From positions 20,368 to 84,367 of the forward strand of contig CAAGDG010000142.1 in assembly GCA_900768515.1 (NCBI GenBank): DNA of 64,000 nucleotides. The letters are read 5' to 3'. The notes under the pieces are model-generated. The model was not told where the DNA came from and ran no database searches. It was given only the letters and a program-made list of their open reading frames with translations. The stretch's first letter is position 1. Every line of letters begins with the position of its first letter. This stretch comes from Lentisphaeria bacterium. GTDB lineage: Bacteria > Verrucomicrobiota > Lentisphaeria > Victivallales > Victivallaceae. Positions 26,753 through 34,213 of this stretch are shown in pieces. A program made the translations under genes and the position numbers.

Positions 26753-27402
26753 ACGGCGAAATTTTCCTTGCCTATCTCTGGGAGGCGCCGCGGCTCTTCT
26801 GGTCGCTCACGGTGATCGTGGTCTTTTCGATCTGCTGCCACGAATACATGCACGCGCGGGTCGCGCTTTTCGAAGGGGATTCCACCGCCGCGGACCGCGG
26901 TCATCTGACGCTCAATCCATTGCGGCAGATGGGGGTGTGGTCGCTGATCACCTTCGCTCTGCTCGGAATCGCCTGGGGGCAGGTGCCGGTCAATCCGGGC
27001 GTCATGCGCCGCCGTCACAGCCACGCGCTGGTCGCCTTCGCCGGGCCGCTGACCAATCTGGCGCTCTTCCTCGGATTCGGCATTCTCTGCGTGCTGGCGG
27101 TCCGCCTCCGGCCGGAACAGAGTTTCGCCGCGGAGATGCTGTTTTACGGCAGCACGGTCAATCTGCTGCTGTTTCTGCTGAACATGCTGCCGATTCCTGG
27201 TTTCGACGGCTGGGCGATTCTGGCGGATTTTCTGCCGCGCGTGAAGCGGATCCAGTCCGAATGGGTCCGGGGGACCTTCTTCGTGGTGGTGATGCTGCTT
27301 TTCATCAACTTCAAGTGGATCATGCTGTTCTGCTTTTTCGCCGCGGAATCCTGGGGGAACGCATTCAACGACCTGCTCACGCTGGCAGGCTGGAGCATGT
27401 GA
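26749..27402 (+). CDS. Site-2-protease-like (M50) integral membrane protein
   Basis: A 217-residue membrane protein with four to five hydrophobic segments. The zinc-binding HEYMH (HExxH) lies in the first helix pair and NMLPIPGFDGW near residue 150 corresponds to the NPxPxxDG motif of M50 metalloproteases. No PDZ domain is present, so it belongs to the short M50 group whose substrates are mostly unknown. The start is GTG 26749 with GGAGG at 26737-26741, overlapping the previous stop; its stop overlaps the xseA start (TGATG). Confidence 0.88.
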   Translation: MNGEIFLAYLWEAPRLFWSLTVIVVFSICCHEYMHARVALFEGDSTAADRGHLTLNPLRQMGVWSLITFALLGIAWGQVPVNPGVMRRRHSHALVAFAGPLTNLALFLGFGILCVLAVRLRPEQSFAAEMLFYGSTVNLLLFLLNMLPIPGFDGWAILADFLPRVKRIQSEWVRGTFFVVVMLLFINFKWIMLFCFFAAESWGNAFNDLLTLAGWSM

Positions 27403-28625
27403 TGGAAGAAGAGCGCAATCCGGTCTGGAGCGTCACCGAGGTGAACCGCGCGGTTCGTGAGATTGTCGAGGGTTCGCTGCGCCCCTTCTGGGTGGGTGGG
27501 GAAGTCGGTTCGCTGACACTGCACCGCTCCGGTCACGCCTACTTCTCGATCAAGGATGCCAACAGCCAGCTCCGGGTCTGTTATTTCGGCGGCGCCCGGA
27601 ACTGTGCGGCGGCCGGCGTCCGGAACGGGAGCCAGGTGGAGCTGTTCGGCAATCTGACAGTCTACGAGGCGCGCGGCGAATACCAGTTCAACGTCAGGCA
27701 GCTCCGGATCGCCGGGCTCGGAGATCTCCAGCGCCGGTTCGAAGAACTCAAGCGCAAGCTGGCCGCGGAAGGGCTGTTCGATCCTTCGCGGAAACGCCCG
27801 ATCCCCCTGCTGCCGCGGCGGATCGGCGTGGTGACCAGTCCGACCGGAGCGGCGATCCGCGACTTTCTGCAGATCATCAACCGCCGCTTTCCCAACGTGA
27901 ACATCCGGATCTATCCCTGCCGGGTGCAGGGAAACGGGGCCGCGGCCGAGGTCGCGCGCGGGGTGCGTTTCTTCAACCGCACCCGGGGCGCCGACGTGAT
28001 CGTGGTCACCCGCGGCGGCGGCAGCATGGAGGACCTCTGGCCGTTCAACGAGGAGGAGCTTGCGCGCGCGGTGGCGGAAAGTGAAATTCCCGTGATCAGC
28101 GCGGTCGGACATGAGATCGATTTTTCGATCTGCGACTTCGCCGCGGACCTGCGGGTCCCGACCCCTTCGGCGGCGGCGGAACTGGTGATCGGCCGGCGGC
28201 AGGAGCTGGCCCAGGAGTTGAACCGCGCCGAGAAGGATCTGCGCAACCAGCTCACCATCCAGCTCTCCCGGCTGAAGGCGAGACTGGACCGGGCGGCCGG
28301 CAGTTTCGTCTTCCGGGAGCCGCGTCACCTGATCGAAATGCGCCGCCAGCAGCTCGATGAATGGGAAAGCCGGATCGCGGCTTCGGCGGAGCGCTCCCTG
28401 ATCCAGGGACGGGCGCGGCTGGACCGGCTGACCAGCACGCTGGAGGCGCTCAATCCGCGCCGGCAGCTCGAACGGGGATACGCCATTTTGTTCGATCCCG
28501 AAGCGGGGAAACCGGTGACCGCGGCAGCCGGAGTGCCGACCGGAACCCGGTTGAACGCACAACTGGAGGACGGAACGCTGCTGGTTGAAGTTCTGGCCCG
28601 GAACATCGACCGCCCCGCGGAATAG
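27402..28625 (+). CDS. xseA: Exodeoxyribonuclease VII large subunit
   Basis: A 407-residue nuclease subunit that degrades single-stranded DNA into oligonucleotides. An N-terminal OB fold (VTEVNRAVREIVEGSLRPFWVGGEVG, HAYFSIKD) is followed by the catalytic region with GVVTSPTGAAIRDFL, VIVVTRGGGSMEDLWPFNEE and VISAVGHEIDFSICDFAADLRVPTPSAAAE, then a coiled coil. ATG 27402 overlaps the stop of the upstream gene and begins at the conserved region. The small subunit XseB is not found directly downstream, so it must be encoded elsewhere. Confidence 0.95.
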   Translation: MEEERNPVWSVTEVNRAVREIVEGSLRPFWVGGEVGSLTLHRSGHAYFSIKDANSQLRVCYFGGARNCAAAGVRNGSQVELFGNLTVYEARGEYQFNVRQLRIAGLGDLQRRFEELKRKLAAEGLFDPSRKRPIPLLPRRIGVVTSPTGAAIRDFLQIINRRFPNVNIRIYPCRVQGNGAAAEVARGVRFFNRTRGADVIVVTRGGGSMEDLWPFNEEELARAVAESEIPVISAVGHEIDFSICDFAADLRVPTPSAAAELVIGRRQELAQELNRAEKDLRNQLTIQLSRLKARLDRAAGSFVFREPRHLIEMRRQQLDEWESRIAASAERSLIQGRARLDRLTSTLEALNPRRQLERGYAILFDPEAGKPVTAAAGVPTGTRLNAQLEDGTLLVEVLARNIDRPAE

Positions 28626-28671
28626 CCGGAACCCGGCGCCGAAAAATCCCGGCCGGCGGCCGGAGAAGCCG

Positions 28672-28696
28672 TTTTCCGGCCGCGCCGCCCGGAAAA
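28672..28696. terminator. Possible bidirectional terminator between xseA and tonB
   Basis: TTTTCCGG (28672-28679) pairs with CCGGAAAA (28689-28696) around a GC-rich loop, between two convergent genes. The T-runs are only four long, so it is a modest candidate. Confidence 0.4.
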
Positions 28697-28720
28697 TGCG
28701 AAGCATTCCCTTCCCGGCGT

Positions 28721-29662
28721 TCACTGGTCGGAACAGACCAGTTCCACCTGCAGACTCAAACTTCCGCTGCCCGGACGCGGCACCCGGTCGAGCACCTGAA
28801 ACAGCCGCCGGACCGATTCATCCATCGCCGGAACCCCGCTGGCCCGCAGAATCCGGGCTCCGGTCACCCGGCCGTCGGCGGCGATCGCCAGCTCGATCAG
28901 CACCCGCGGCTCCCGGCCTTCGAGCAATGTACGCGGCGGTTCGGCCCAGCGGGTTTTCAGATATTCTCCGACCAGCTTTCCGTAACGGCTGCTCTCCGCG
29001 TCGCCGCCGCCGCCGGGGGTTGCGTTGTTCTGCCTGCCGAAGGTCTGCGCCTGATCGCGGCGTCCGACGGGAACCATCGCATTGCGGTTCGAACCGCCGC
29101 CGTCTCCGATCGTCTTGCGCTCATCCCGTGGCGGACGGTAGACGCCGGCCTGCGCCTCCTCGACGGTCGTCGGGCGTTTCGGCCGGGCCTTTTCCGTCGA
29201 AGAGGTTCTCTTCGTCGTCTGCGCACTCTTTTTCGGCGTGGATGTCTTCTTCGGCGTGGCGACCTTTTTTTTCGGCACTGTCGGCTTGGTCGCAACGCTC
29301 TTCTTCGGGGTTGAAACCGTTTTTTTCGGCGTCACCGCAGGTTCCTGCACCCTCGGGGCCGGGACCTTCGGCTCGACCGGGGGCTCGGGACGGCGGCCCG
29401 GATTCTCCGAGGGAGGCCGGCGCATCGGCTCCCCGACCACCTCCCCGGTCGAAAGTTCACCGCGCAGCCTCACTTTAAACATGCTCTCCTGCGGGTGCCG
29501 CCAGCGGTTGTAGAAGATCAGCGCCAGCGGCGTGAAGATCACCAGAATGTGGATGATCAATACATGGATCAGAATCCGCCTCCGGCGCCGGCCGGTCGAA
29601 AGCGGAGGCGGAGCCGGCATGGTGTTGCCGGAATAGGCGAATCCCGAAATCCGGTCCATCAT
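28721..29662 (-). CDS. TonB-family energy-transducing protein
   Basis: A 313-residue periplasm-spanning protein. A basic N-terminus is followed by one transmembrane helix at about 29-50, a Pro/Glu region, then a Lys-rich repeat region with recurring TPKK/VPKK (about 110-165), like the rod of TonB/TolA. The last 90 residues are a TonB C-terminal domain (RVLIELAIAADGRVTGARILRASG). It couples the proton-motive force captured by the ExbB/ExbD-type proteins upstream to outer-membrane receptors or envelope integrity. It overlaps exbD by four bases. TolA is an alternative name given the TolQ-like partner. Confidence 0.88.
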   Translation of the reverse strand: MMDRISGFAYSGNTMPAPPPLSTGRRRRRILIHVLIIHILVIFTPLALIFYNRWRHPQESMFKVRLRGELSTGEVVGEPMRRPPSENPGRRPEPPVEPKVPAPRVQEPAVTPKKTVSTPKKSVATKPTVPKKKVATPKKTSTPKKSAQTTKRTSSTEKARPKRPTTVEEAQAGVYRPPRDERKTIGDGGGSNRNAMVPVGRRDQAQTFGRQNNATPGGGGDAESSRYGKLVGEYLKTRWAEPPRTLLEGREPRVLIELAIAADGRVTGARILRASGVPAMDESVRRLFQVLDRVPRPGSGSLSLQVELVCSDQ

Positions 29663-30072
29663 TTTCCCTCCGCCTGCGTGACCAGCGTGACATCCTCGAA
29701 GCCGGAACGCCGGATCAGCGCCATGAGTTCCATCACATCCTTATAGGTGCGCGCCCCGTCCGCCCGCAGCAGAAGCGTGGTTTTCGGATCGCGCTCCCGG
29801 AGCTGCCGGAGCGCCTCCGGCAGGGCTTCACGCGAAAGCGTCTCCTTGCCGAGCATGATGGTGCCGGTCGAAGTCAGCGTGACACTGGAAAAATTTTCCT
29901 CGGGGAGCTTGCCGGAATTCATCTCCGGCGGCGAGATGTTCGTTCCGTACTCCATCAGCGGCATCGTGATCATGAAGACGATCAGCAACAGGAACGTCAG
30001 ATCGAGCAGCGGCGTCACATTGATCTGATCGATCGCGTCCAGCTGGGAGCGCATTTTGCGGCGGCGGCCCAT
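29659..30072 (-). CDS. ExbD/TolR-family proton-channel subunit
   Basis: A 137-residue inner-membrane protein with one N-terminal transmembrane helix. INVTPLLDLTFLLLIVFMIT contains the key membrane Asp (LLD) that carries protons in ExbD/TolR. The periplasmic domain ends with RADGARTYKDVMELMALIRRSGFEDVTLVTQ, as in the family. It starts two bases after the ExbB/TolQ-like gene and overlaps the TonB-like gene. Confidence 0.94.
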   Translation of the reverse strand: MGRRRKMRSQLDAIDQINVTPLLDLTFLLLIVFMITMPLMEYGTNISPPEMNSGKLPEENFSSVTLTSTGTIMLGKETLSREALPEALRQLRERDPKTTLLLRADGARTYKDVMELMALIRRSGFEDVTLVTQAEGK

Positions 30073-30074
30073 GG

Positions 30075-30854
30075 TCAGCGCGACTCCATCCCGGCGGCGT
30101 TCTTTTCACGCTCGCGTTCCAGCTGTTCAAGCTTGACCCGCACCAGGAACTCATCGGTGAAGTTGTCCATCCGGATGGTGAGGTTGCGGATCGTCGAGGT
30201 CAGAAGGTTGTAGCCGACCAGCGAGGGGATCGCCACCACCAGACCCGCCACCGTGGTCAGCAGTGCGCCGGCGACGCCGGGGGCGAGCGCGGTGAAGTCC
30301 GACTTGCCGGCCGCAGCGATGCCGCAGAAGGCGAGCATCACGCCCCAGACCGTCCCGAAGAGTCCGCAGAACGGACTGACGCTGACCAGGGTGGCGAGCA
30401 GGCCGATCCGGGTCTCAAGTTCCTGAACTTGATTGGAGACCTCGCTTTCGAGCACCGCTTCGATCGCGTTGAACTGGGCGTCGGAGAGCTTGCCCGGACG
30501 CACCACCACGGTGCCGCCCGAGAGCATGGTGTTGGAGGCGTCCGCCTCGTAGAACTCGATCAACTTGGCGACGCCCTTGCTGTAGACCTGCGCGACCGGA
30601 CTCGAATCCATCATCGCCTCGCGGACCAGCGTCGAATTGGTCATGTTGTGCTTGTTGGCCCGGAACCGCTGAAGAAAGCGGTCGGAATATTTCTTCGCCC
30701 GGTAGAGCGCCATCGCCTTGTCGATCATCACCGTCCAGGTGAAGACCGAACCGATCAGAAGCAGTACGACAATGCCCTTGCCGAGCGCGTCGCTGTTTTC
30801 AAACGCATAGTAGACGCCGGGAGCCGAGGCAAGAAGGGTTGCAGGAAACGTCAT
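30075..30854 (-). CDS. MotA/TolQ/ExbB-family proton-channel protein
   Basis: A 259-residue inner-membrane protein. The first transmembrane helix is at about 25-48 and two more lie at about 150-215 around GLLATLVSVSPFCGLFGTVWGVMLAFCGIA and GALLTTVAGLVVAIPSLVGYN, which contain the conserved GLxGTVxG and the Thr lining the proton path. With ExbD and TonB it forms a proton-driven energiser. The promoter overlaps that of the divergent ROK gene (30889-30923). Confidence 0.93.
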   Translation of the reverse strand: MTFPATLLASAPGVYYAFENSDALGKGIVVLLLIGSVFTWTVMIDKAMALYRAKKYSDRFLQRFRANKHNMTNSTLVREAMMDSSPVAQVYSKGVAKLIEFYEADASNTMLSGGTVVVRPGKLSDAQFNAIEAVLESEVSNQVQELETRIGLLATLVSVSPFCGLFGTVWGVMLAFCGIAAAGKSDFTALAPGVAGALLTTVAGLVVAIPSLVGYNLLTSTIRNLTIRMDNFTDEFLVRVKLEQLEREREKNAAGMESR

Positions 30855-30888
30855 CGATAAAACTCCGCCGAAAGTTGAATTTTGTCCT

Positions 30889-30917
30889 TTGATAAAATAT
30901 AATACCGGGATTATATT
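30889..30917 (+). promoter_or_regulatory. Promoter of the ROK kinase gene
   Basis: TTGATA (30889-30894), 17 bp, TATATT (30912-30917). It overlaps almost completely with a promoter for the opposite strand (30896-30923), so the two may compete for polymerase. Confidence 0.6.
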
Positions 30918-30923
30918 CTACAA
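30896..30923 (-). promoter_or_regulatory. Promoter of the TolQ-ExbD-TonB operon
   Basis: On the minus strand TTGTAG (30923-30918), 16 bp, TATATT (30901-30896), about 42 bp before the TolQ-like start. Confidence 0.5.
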
Positions 30924-30975
30924 GTACAAAAAACGGCTAAACGTCAAATTAATCCAAATCAACATGGAGTAGGAA

Positions 30976-31962
30976 ATGTCTCAGGTCAGATTCGTTCTCG
31001 GTTTCGACATCGGCGGAACCAAAATCGGCATCGGTCTCGGTTCCAGCCTTGGAAACATCCTCGGCAAGGCCCGGATCGAGAACGTGGATTCCTATCCGGA
31101 AGTCGTTCTTCCCCAGATGGTCGAGGAGTCGAAAAAGCTGGTCGCCCAGGCCGGACTGAAACTCTCCGAAATCGCCGCGTTCGGCATCTCCGCACCGTTC
31201 CCGGCCGACGCCGTCAACGGAATCATGACCGCGCCGACCAACAACCGGCACTGGCGCAACGTGCCGATCCTCCAGTACCTCCGGGAACAGCTTGAAATCG
31301 ACGGCTGCTTCGAAAACGACGCCAACTGCGGAGCGCTTGCCGAATGGCTCTTCGGCGCCGGCCGCGGCTGCACCGACTTCCTCTACCTGACCATGAGCAC
31401 CGGAATCGGCGGCGGGATCATCGCCGCCAACCGCCTGGTCCGCGGCGGGAAGGCGCTCAGCGCCGGTGAACTCGGCCACATCTGCGTCGAACTCAACGGC
31501 CGCCCCTGCAACTGCGGCATGAACGGCTGCTACGAAGCCTACGCCGGCGGCCGCGCCCTCGCCCAGCGGATGCAGGAGGAGCTCAAGGACAAACCCGACA
31601 GCATGATCATGCAGCTGGTGGGCGGGGACGTCGAAAAGATCGACATGGTTCCACTGGAGAAAGCGGTCCGTGCCGGCGACCCCTATGCGGTGGCGCTCTG
31701 GGATGAGATGAGCATGCGCAATGCGCAGGCGTTCGGCATGTTCATCAACATTTTCAACCCCCAGAAGCTGGTGCTCGGCACGCTGGCCTGGGCGGTAGGC
31801 GACCTCTACACCGATCCGATCAAGAAATACCTGCCCCAGTTCTGCTGGAAGGAGCCGATGGAGGCGTGCGAAATCGTCAGCTCCGAACTCCGCCGCGACA
31901 TCGGCTACTACGCCGGGGTCGCCGCCGCGCTGAACTACCTCAACGAGAAGGAGTCCCGCTGA
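30976..31962 (+). CDS. ROK-family sugar kinase (glucokinase-like)
   Basis: A 328-residue cytoplasmic kinase. The ATP-binding motif is LGFDIGGTKIGIGL, the catalytic Asp lies in FENDANCGALAEW, and the ROK zinc site is GHICVELNGRPCNCGMNGCYEAYAGG. It lacks an N-terminal helix-turn-helix, so it is an enzyme, not a NagC-type repressor. Glucose is the default substrate for this group; N-acetylhexosamine or fructose are possible. It would phosphorylate sugars released by the hydrolases in this window. Confidence 0.93.
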   Translation: MSQVRFVLGFDIGGTKIGIGLGSSLGNILGKARIENVDSYPEVVLPQMVEESKKLVAQAGLKLSEIAAFGISAPFPADAVNGIMTAPTNNRHWRNVPILQYLREQLEIDGCFENDANCGALAEWLFGAGRGCTDFLYLTMSTGIGGGIIAANRLVRGGKALSAGELGHICVELNGRPCNCGMNGCYEAYAGGRALAQRMQEELKDKPDSMIMQLVGGDVEKIDMVPLEKAVRAGDPYAVALWDEMSMRNAQAFGMFINIFNPQKLVLGTLAWAVGDLYTDPIKKYLPQFCWKEPMEACEIVSSELRRDIGYYAGVAAALNYLNEKESR

Positions 31963-31986
31963 TCCTCGGCACAAAATGAAACAAAG

Positions 31987-32023
31987 AGTCCCCGGAACGG
32001 AAATCGCGCCGGGGACTTTTTTT
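31987..32023 (+). terminator. Rho-independent terminator after the ROK kinase
   Basis: AGTCCCCGG (31987-31995) pairs perfectly with CCGGGGACT (32009-32017), and T continues through 32023. It lies between convergent genes and the minus side is also T-rich, so it may work both ways. Confidence 0.85.
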
Positions 32024-32036
32024 CGCCGTCACCCGC

Positions 32037-34034
32037 TCAATTCCGGCTGAAGCGGAGCCAGAGATAACTGCGTTCGCCGGGAAGGGAGCAGCGGACCCGG
32101 GTGCCGCCGGCCGCCTCCCAGTCGCCGGTTCCGGCGAGGAGCTCGCACCGACCGTCCGCCGGGGAGAAGGGGAGCCGGAACTCATGTTCGGATTCCGGAT
32201 CGAGATCGCGCAGCAGCAGGAGGTGGCAGAACGACCCGTCCGGAGGAACGGCGAGAAAACCGCTGGTGGTGGTCCCGTCCGGGCACGGTCCGACCGGCAG
32301 CGTGACGCCGGAATAGAGTTCCTCCCGGTACTTCCGCCAGAGCGGAATGATCCGTTTGAGGTCGTTCCGGCAGCGCTCCGAGAGCGAACCAAGTTCACAC
32401 CAGATCAGCGGCGAGGCCGCCATGACGGAGAAGAAGATCCAGTCCATCGGATAGAGACAGGGTGCGAGCGGATCGTTCCGGTACTTCTCCCGGTTGCGCT
32501 CCGGATTCAGACATTCGAAGCGGAGCCGGACCGGCGGAATCGCCCGGCTCAGCTGCCAGAGGTTCCGGAAGGTCGCGCTCGGCCACCAGCGGTGCCAGTC
32601 GCTGTAGCGGTTCTCGACGAAGAGCGTGCCGAACTCCGGCATTCCGAAATAGCCGGGCCGGATCTCGGCGGTCACGTCGAGGTCGAAGACCAGCCGTCCT
32701 CCGGTCCGTTCCATCGCCTGTTCAAAGAAGCGGCGCAGATTCGCCTCGCCCCGGCGGGTCCGCGATTTGACGCCGTCGATCTTGATCCAGTCGACCCCGA
32801 ACTCCCGTTCGAAGCGGCAGACAGTTTCAAGATCCTTGTCGATGTTGGCGAAATCGTCGGAGGAGTCAGGCGAGAACCAGAGTCCGAGTCCGACCCCCAG
32901 CTCGCGGCCGCGCCGGACCAGGGGATCGAGTCCGTGCGGGAAACGCTCCGGATGGACCTGCCAGAAACCGGGGTTCGCGGAGTGATACCCCTCCCAGACG
33001 CCGCCCCCCGCCTCCGCCGCCCGGCTGGAATTGACGGTCACACCGGCCTGCCAGCCGTCGTCGATCTGGCAGACGTCGATGCCGAGTTCGGCGGCGATGG
33101 CAATCTCGCCGAGCATGAAGTTTTCATTGAGCGCCTGATCGCGGTTGCGGTCCCCCCAGGTGTTGCTGAGGGCGACTCCGTCGCAGCCGGAGCGGAAACG
33201 GCGCAGGTCGCGCTGATAGCGCTGCAGTTCGCGGGTCGCGCCTTCGATTCCTCCGGAGTAGCCGATCACCGCCCACGGATAGCGGTCGCCGTGCAGGAAA
33301 AACCGTTCGGTATCCCATTCGAAGTCGACCTCGTCCGGCAGCGGACGGCGTTCCGGCAGCGGTGCGAGCTTGAGCAGAAGCACGCCGCTCCGGGTCAGCA
33401 CATTTTCCACGCCGAAGAGCACTCCGCGCAGCCGGAGCGGTTCATTCACGGCGAGGCGCGTCTCAATGAGGGTCAGCAGATTGTCGTGGCAGTCGGTCTG
33501 GTCGGCGAAACGGTATTCGCGAAGCCGCAAATGCGGGGTGTCCGCCCGGAAACTCTCGCAGGCGGCTTCCCGCTCGACCGTGCAACCGGACCCGTTCCCG
33601 GGATCGACCTCCAGACCGGTCGGTCCGGCGGAAGTGCCGGAACCGGAAGCCGGAACCGACTCCGGTGCGGAAGAGAGACGTTCAACCGTGACCGCCGGGG
33701 TGTCCGCGGCGACCGCGAAGTGGCGGACAATTCGCCCGATGCCGGGAAGCGCGTATTCGAGAACCGCATGCAGAGCGGGAGCGCCGGTCCGGGTCAGCGG
33801 CGCCGGAAACGTCCGCCATCCGGCAGGTTCCATTCCGGGTCCCTCCGCCGGCGCTCCGGCCAGAAACTCAGCGCCGTCCAGCGCGAGTGACAGCGGCACA
33901 AGGCCCTGTTCCGTAAGCTTCCAGCGCCGGACCAGCCGGCGGTTTCCGATCGTGACGATTCCGCCGTCGCAGTGCGCGAAGCAGCCGGCTGGAGCTGCGC
34001 CCGCGGGAGCGGCATCAGGAGAGAGCAGAGACAT
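32037..34034 (-). CDS. GH36-type alpha-galactosidase
   Basis: A 665-residue glycoside hydrolase without signal peptide. The first 300 residues are a beta-sandwich; the catalytic barrel begins at WGDRNRDQALNENFMLGEIAIAAELGIDVCQIDDGWQ, which is the GH36 signature. Further marks are GLGLWFSPDSSDDFANIDKD and FGVDWIKIDGVK, whose Asp is the likely nucleophile. It would release terminal alpha-galactose from oligosaccharides in the cytoplasm, although some GH36 members act on other alpha-galactosides. It has its own promoter at 34082-34110. Confidence 0.87.
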   Translation of the reverse strand: MSLLSPDAAPAGAAPAGCFAHCDGGIVTIGNRRLVRRWKLTEQGLVPLSLALDGAEFLAGAPAEGPGMEPAGWRTFPAPLTRTGAPALHAVLEYALPGIGRIVRHFAVAADTPAVTVERLSSAPESVPASGSGTSAGPTGLEVDPGNGSGCTVEREAACESFRADTPHLRLREYRFADQTDCHDNLLTLIETRLAVNEPLRLRGVLFGVENVLTRSGVLLLKLAPLPERRPLPDEVDFEWDTERFFLHGDRYPWAVIGYSGGIEGATRELQRYQRDLRRFRSGCDGVALSNTWGDRNRDQALNENFMLGEIAIAAELGIDVCQIDDGWQAGVTVNSSRAAEAGGGVWEGYHSANPGFWQVHPERFPHGLDPLVRRGRELGVGLGLWFSPDSSDDFANIDKDLETVCRFEREFGVDWIKIDGVKSRTRRGEANLRRFFEQAMERTGGRLVFDLDVTAEIRPGYFGMPEFGTLFVENRYSDWHRWWPSATFRNLWQLSRAIPPVRLRFECLNPERNREKYRNDPLAPCLYPMDWIFFSVMAASPLIWCELGSLSERCRNDLKRIIPLWRKYREELYSGVTLPVGPCPDGTTTSGFLAVPPDGSFCHLLLLRDLDPESEHEFRLPFSPADGRCELLAGTGDWEAAGGTRVRCSLPGERSYLWLRFSRN

Positions 34035-34081
34035 TCACATCACCTTTCCGAAAGGAGTCATTTCGATATCGCACTCCCCTT

Positions 34082-34110
34082 ACAATACCTTCACAGGCTT
34101 TCTTTTTCAA
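34082..34110 (-). promoter_or_regulatory. Promoter of the GH36 gene
   Basis: On the minus strand TTGAAA (34110-34105), 17 bp, TATTGT (34087-34082), about 48 bp before the start codon. Confidence 0.5.
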
Positions 34111-34161
34111 TCATGCCGCCGGAACAGCGGCGGTTTTTGCGCTAAAAAACCCCCGCCCGGC

Positions 34162-34190
34162 TTGCGCCGGTTTCCGGGAACGGTTATATT
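34162..34190 (+). promoter_or_regulatory. Promoter of the ankyrin/FGE-like gene
   Basis: TTGCGC (34162-34167), 17 bp, TATATT (34185-34190). The leader is very short; AGGAGGG (34197-34203) sits almost at the start of the transcript. Confidence 0.6.
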
Positions 34191-34213
34191 GTCAACAGGA
34201 GGGAGTCCAGAAA

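Noticed and set aside
28626..28720. xseB after xseA
   Set aside because: The gap is 95 bases, too short for XseB, and contains only a hairpin.
34116..34138. Terminator-like hairpin CCGCCG/CGGCGG followed by five T on the plus strand
   Set aside because: No plus-strand gene lies upstream that would use it, and the stem is only six base pairs; it may only insulate the next promoter.
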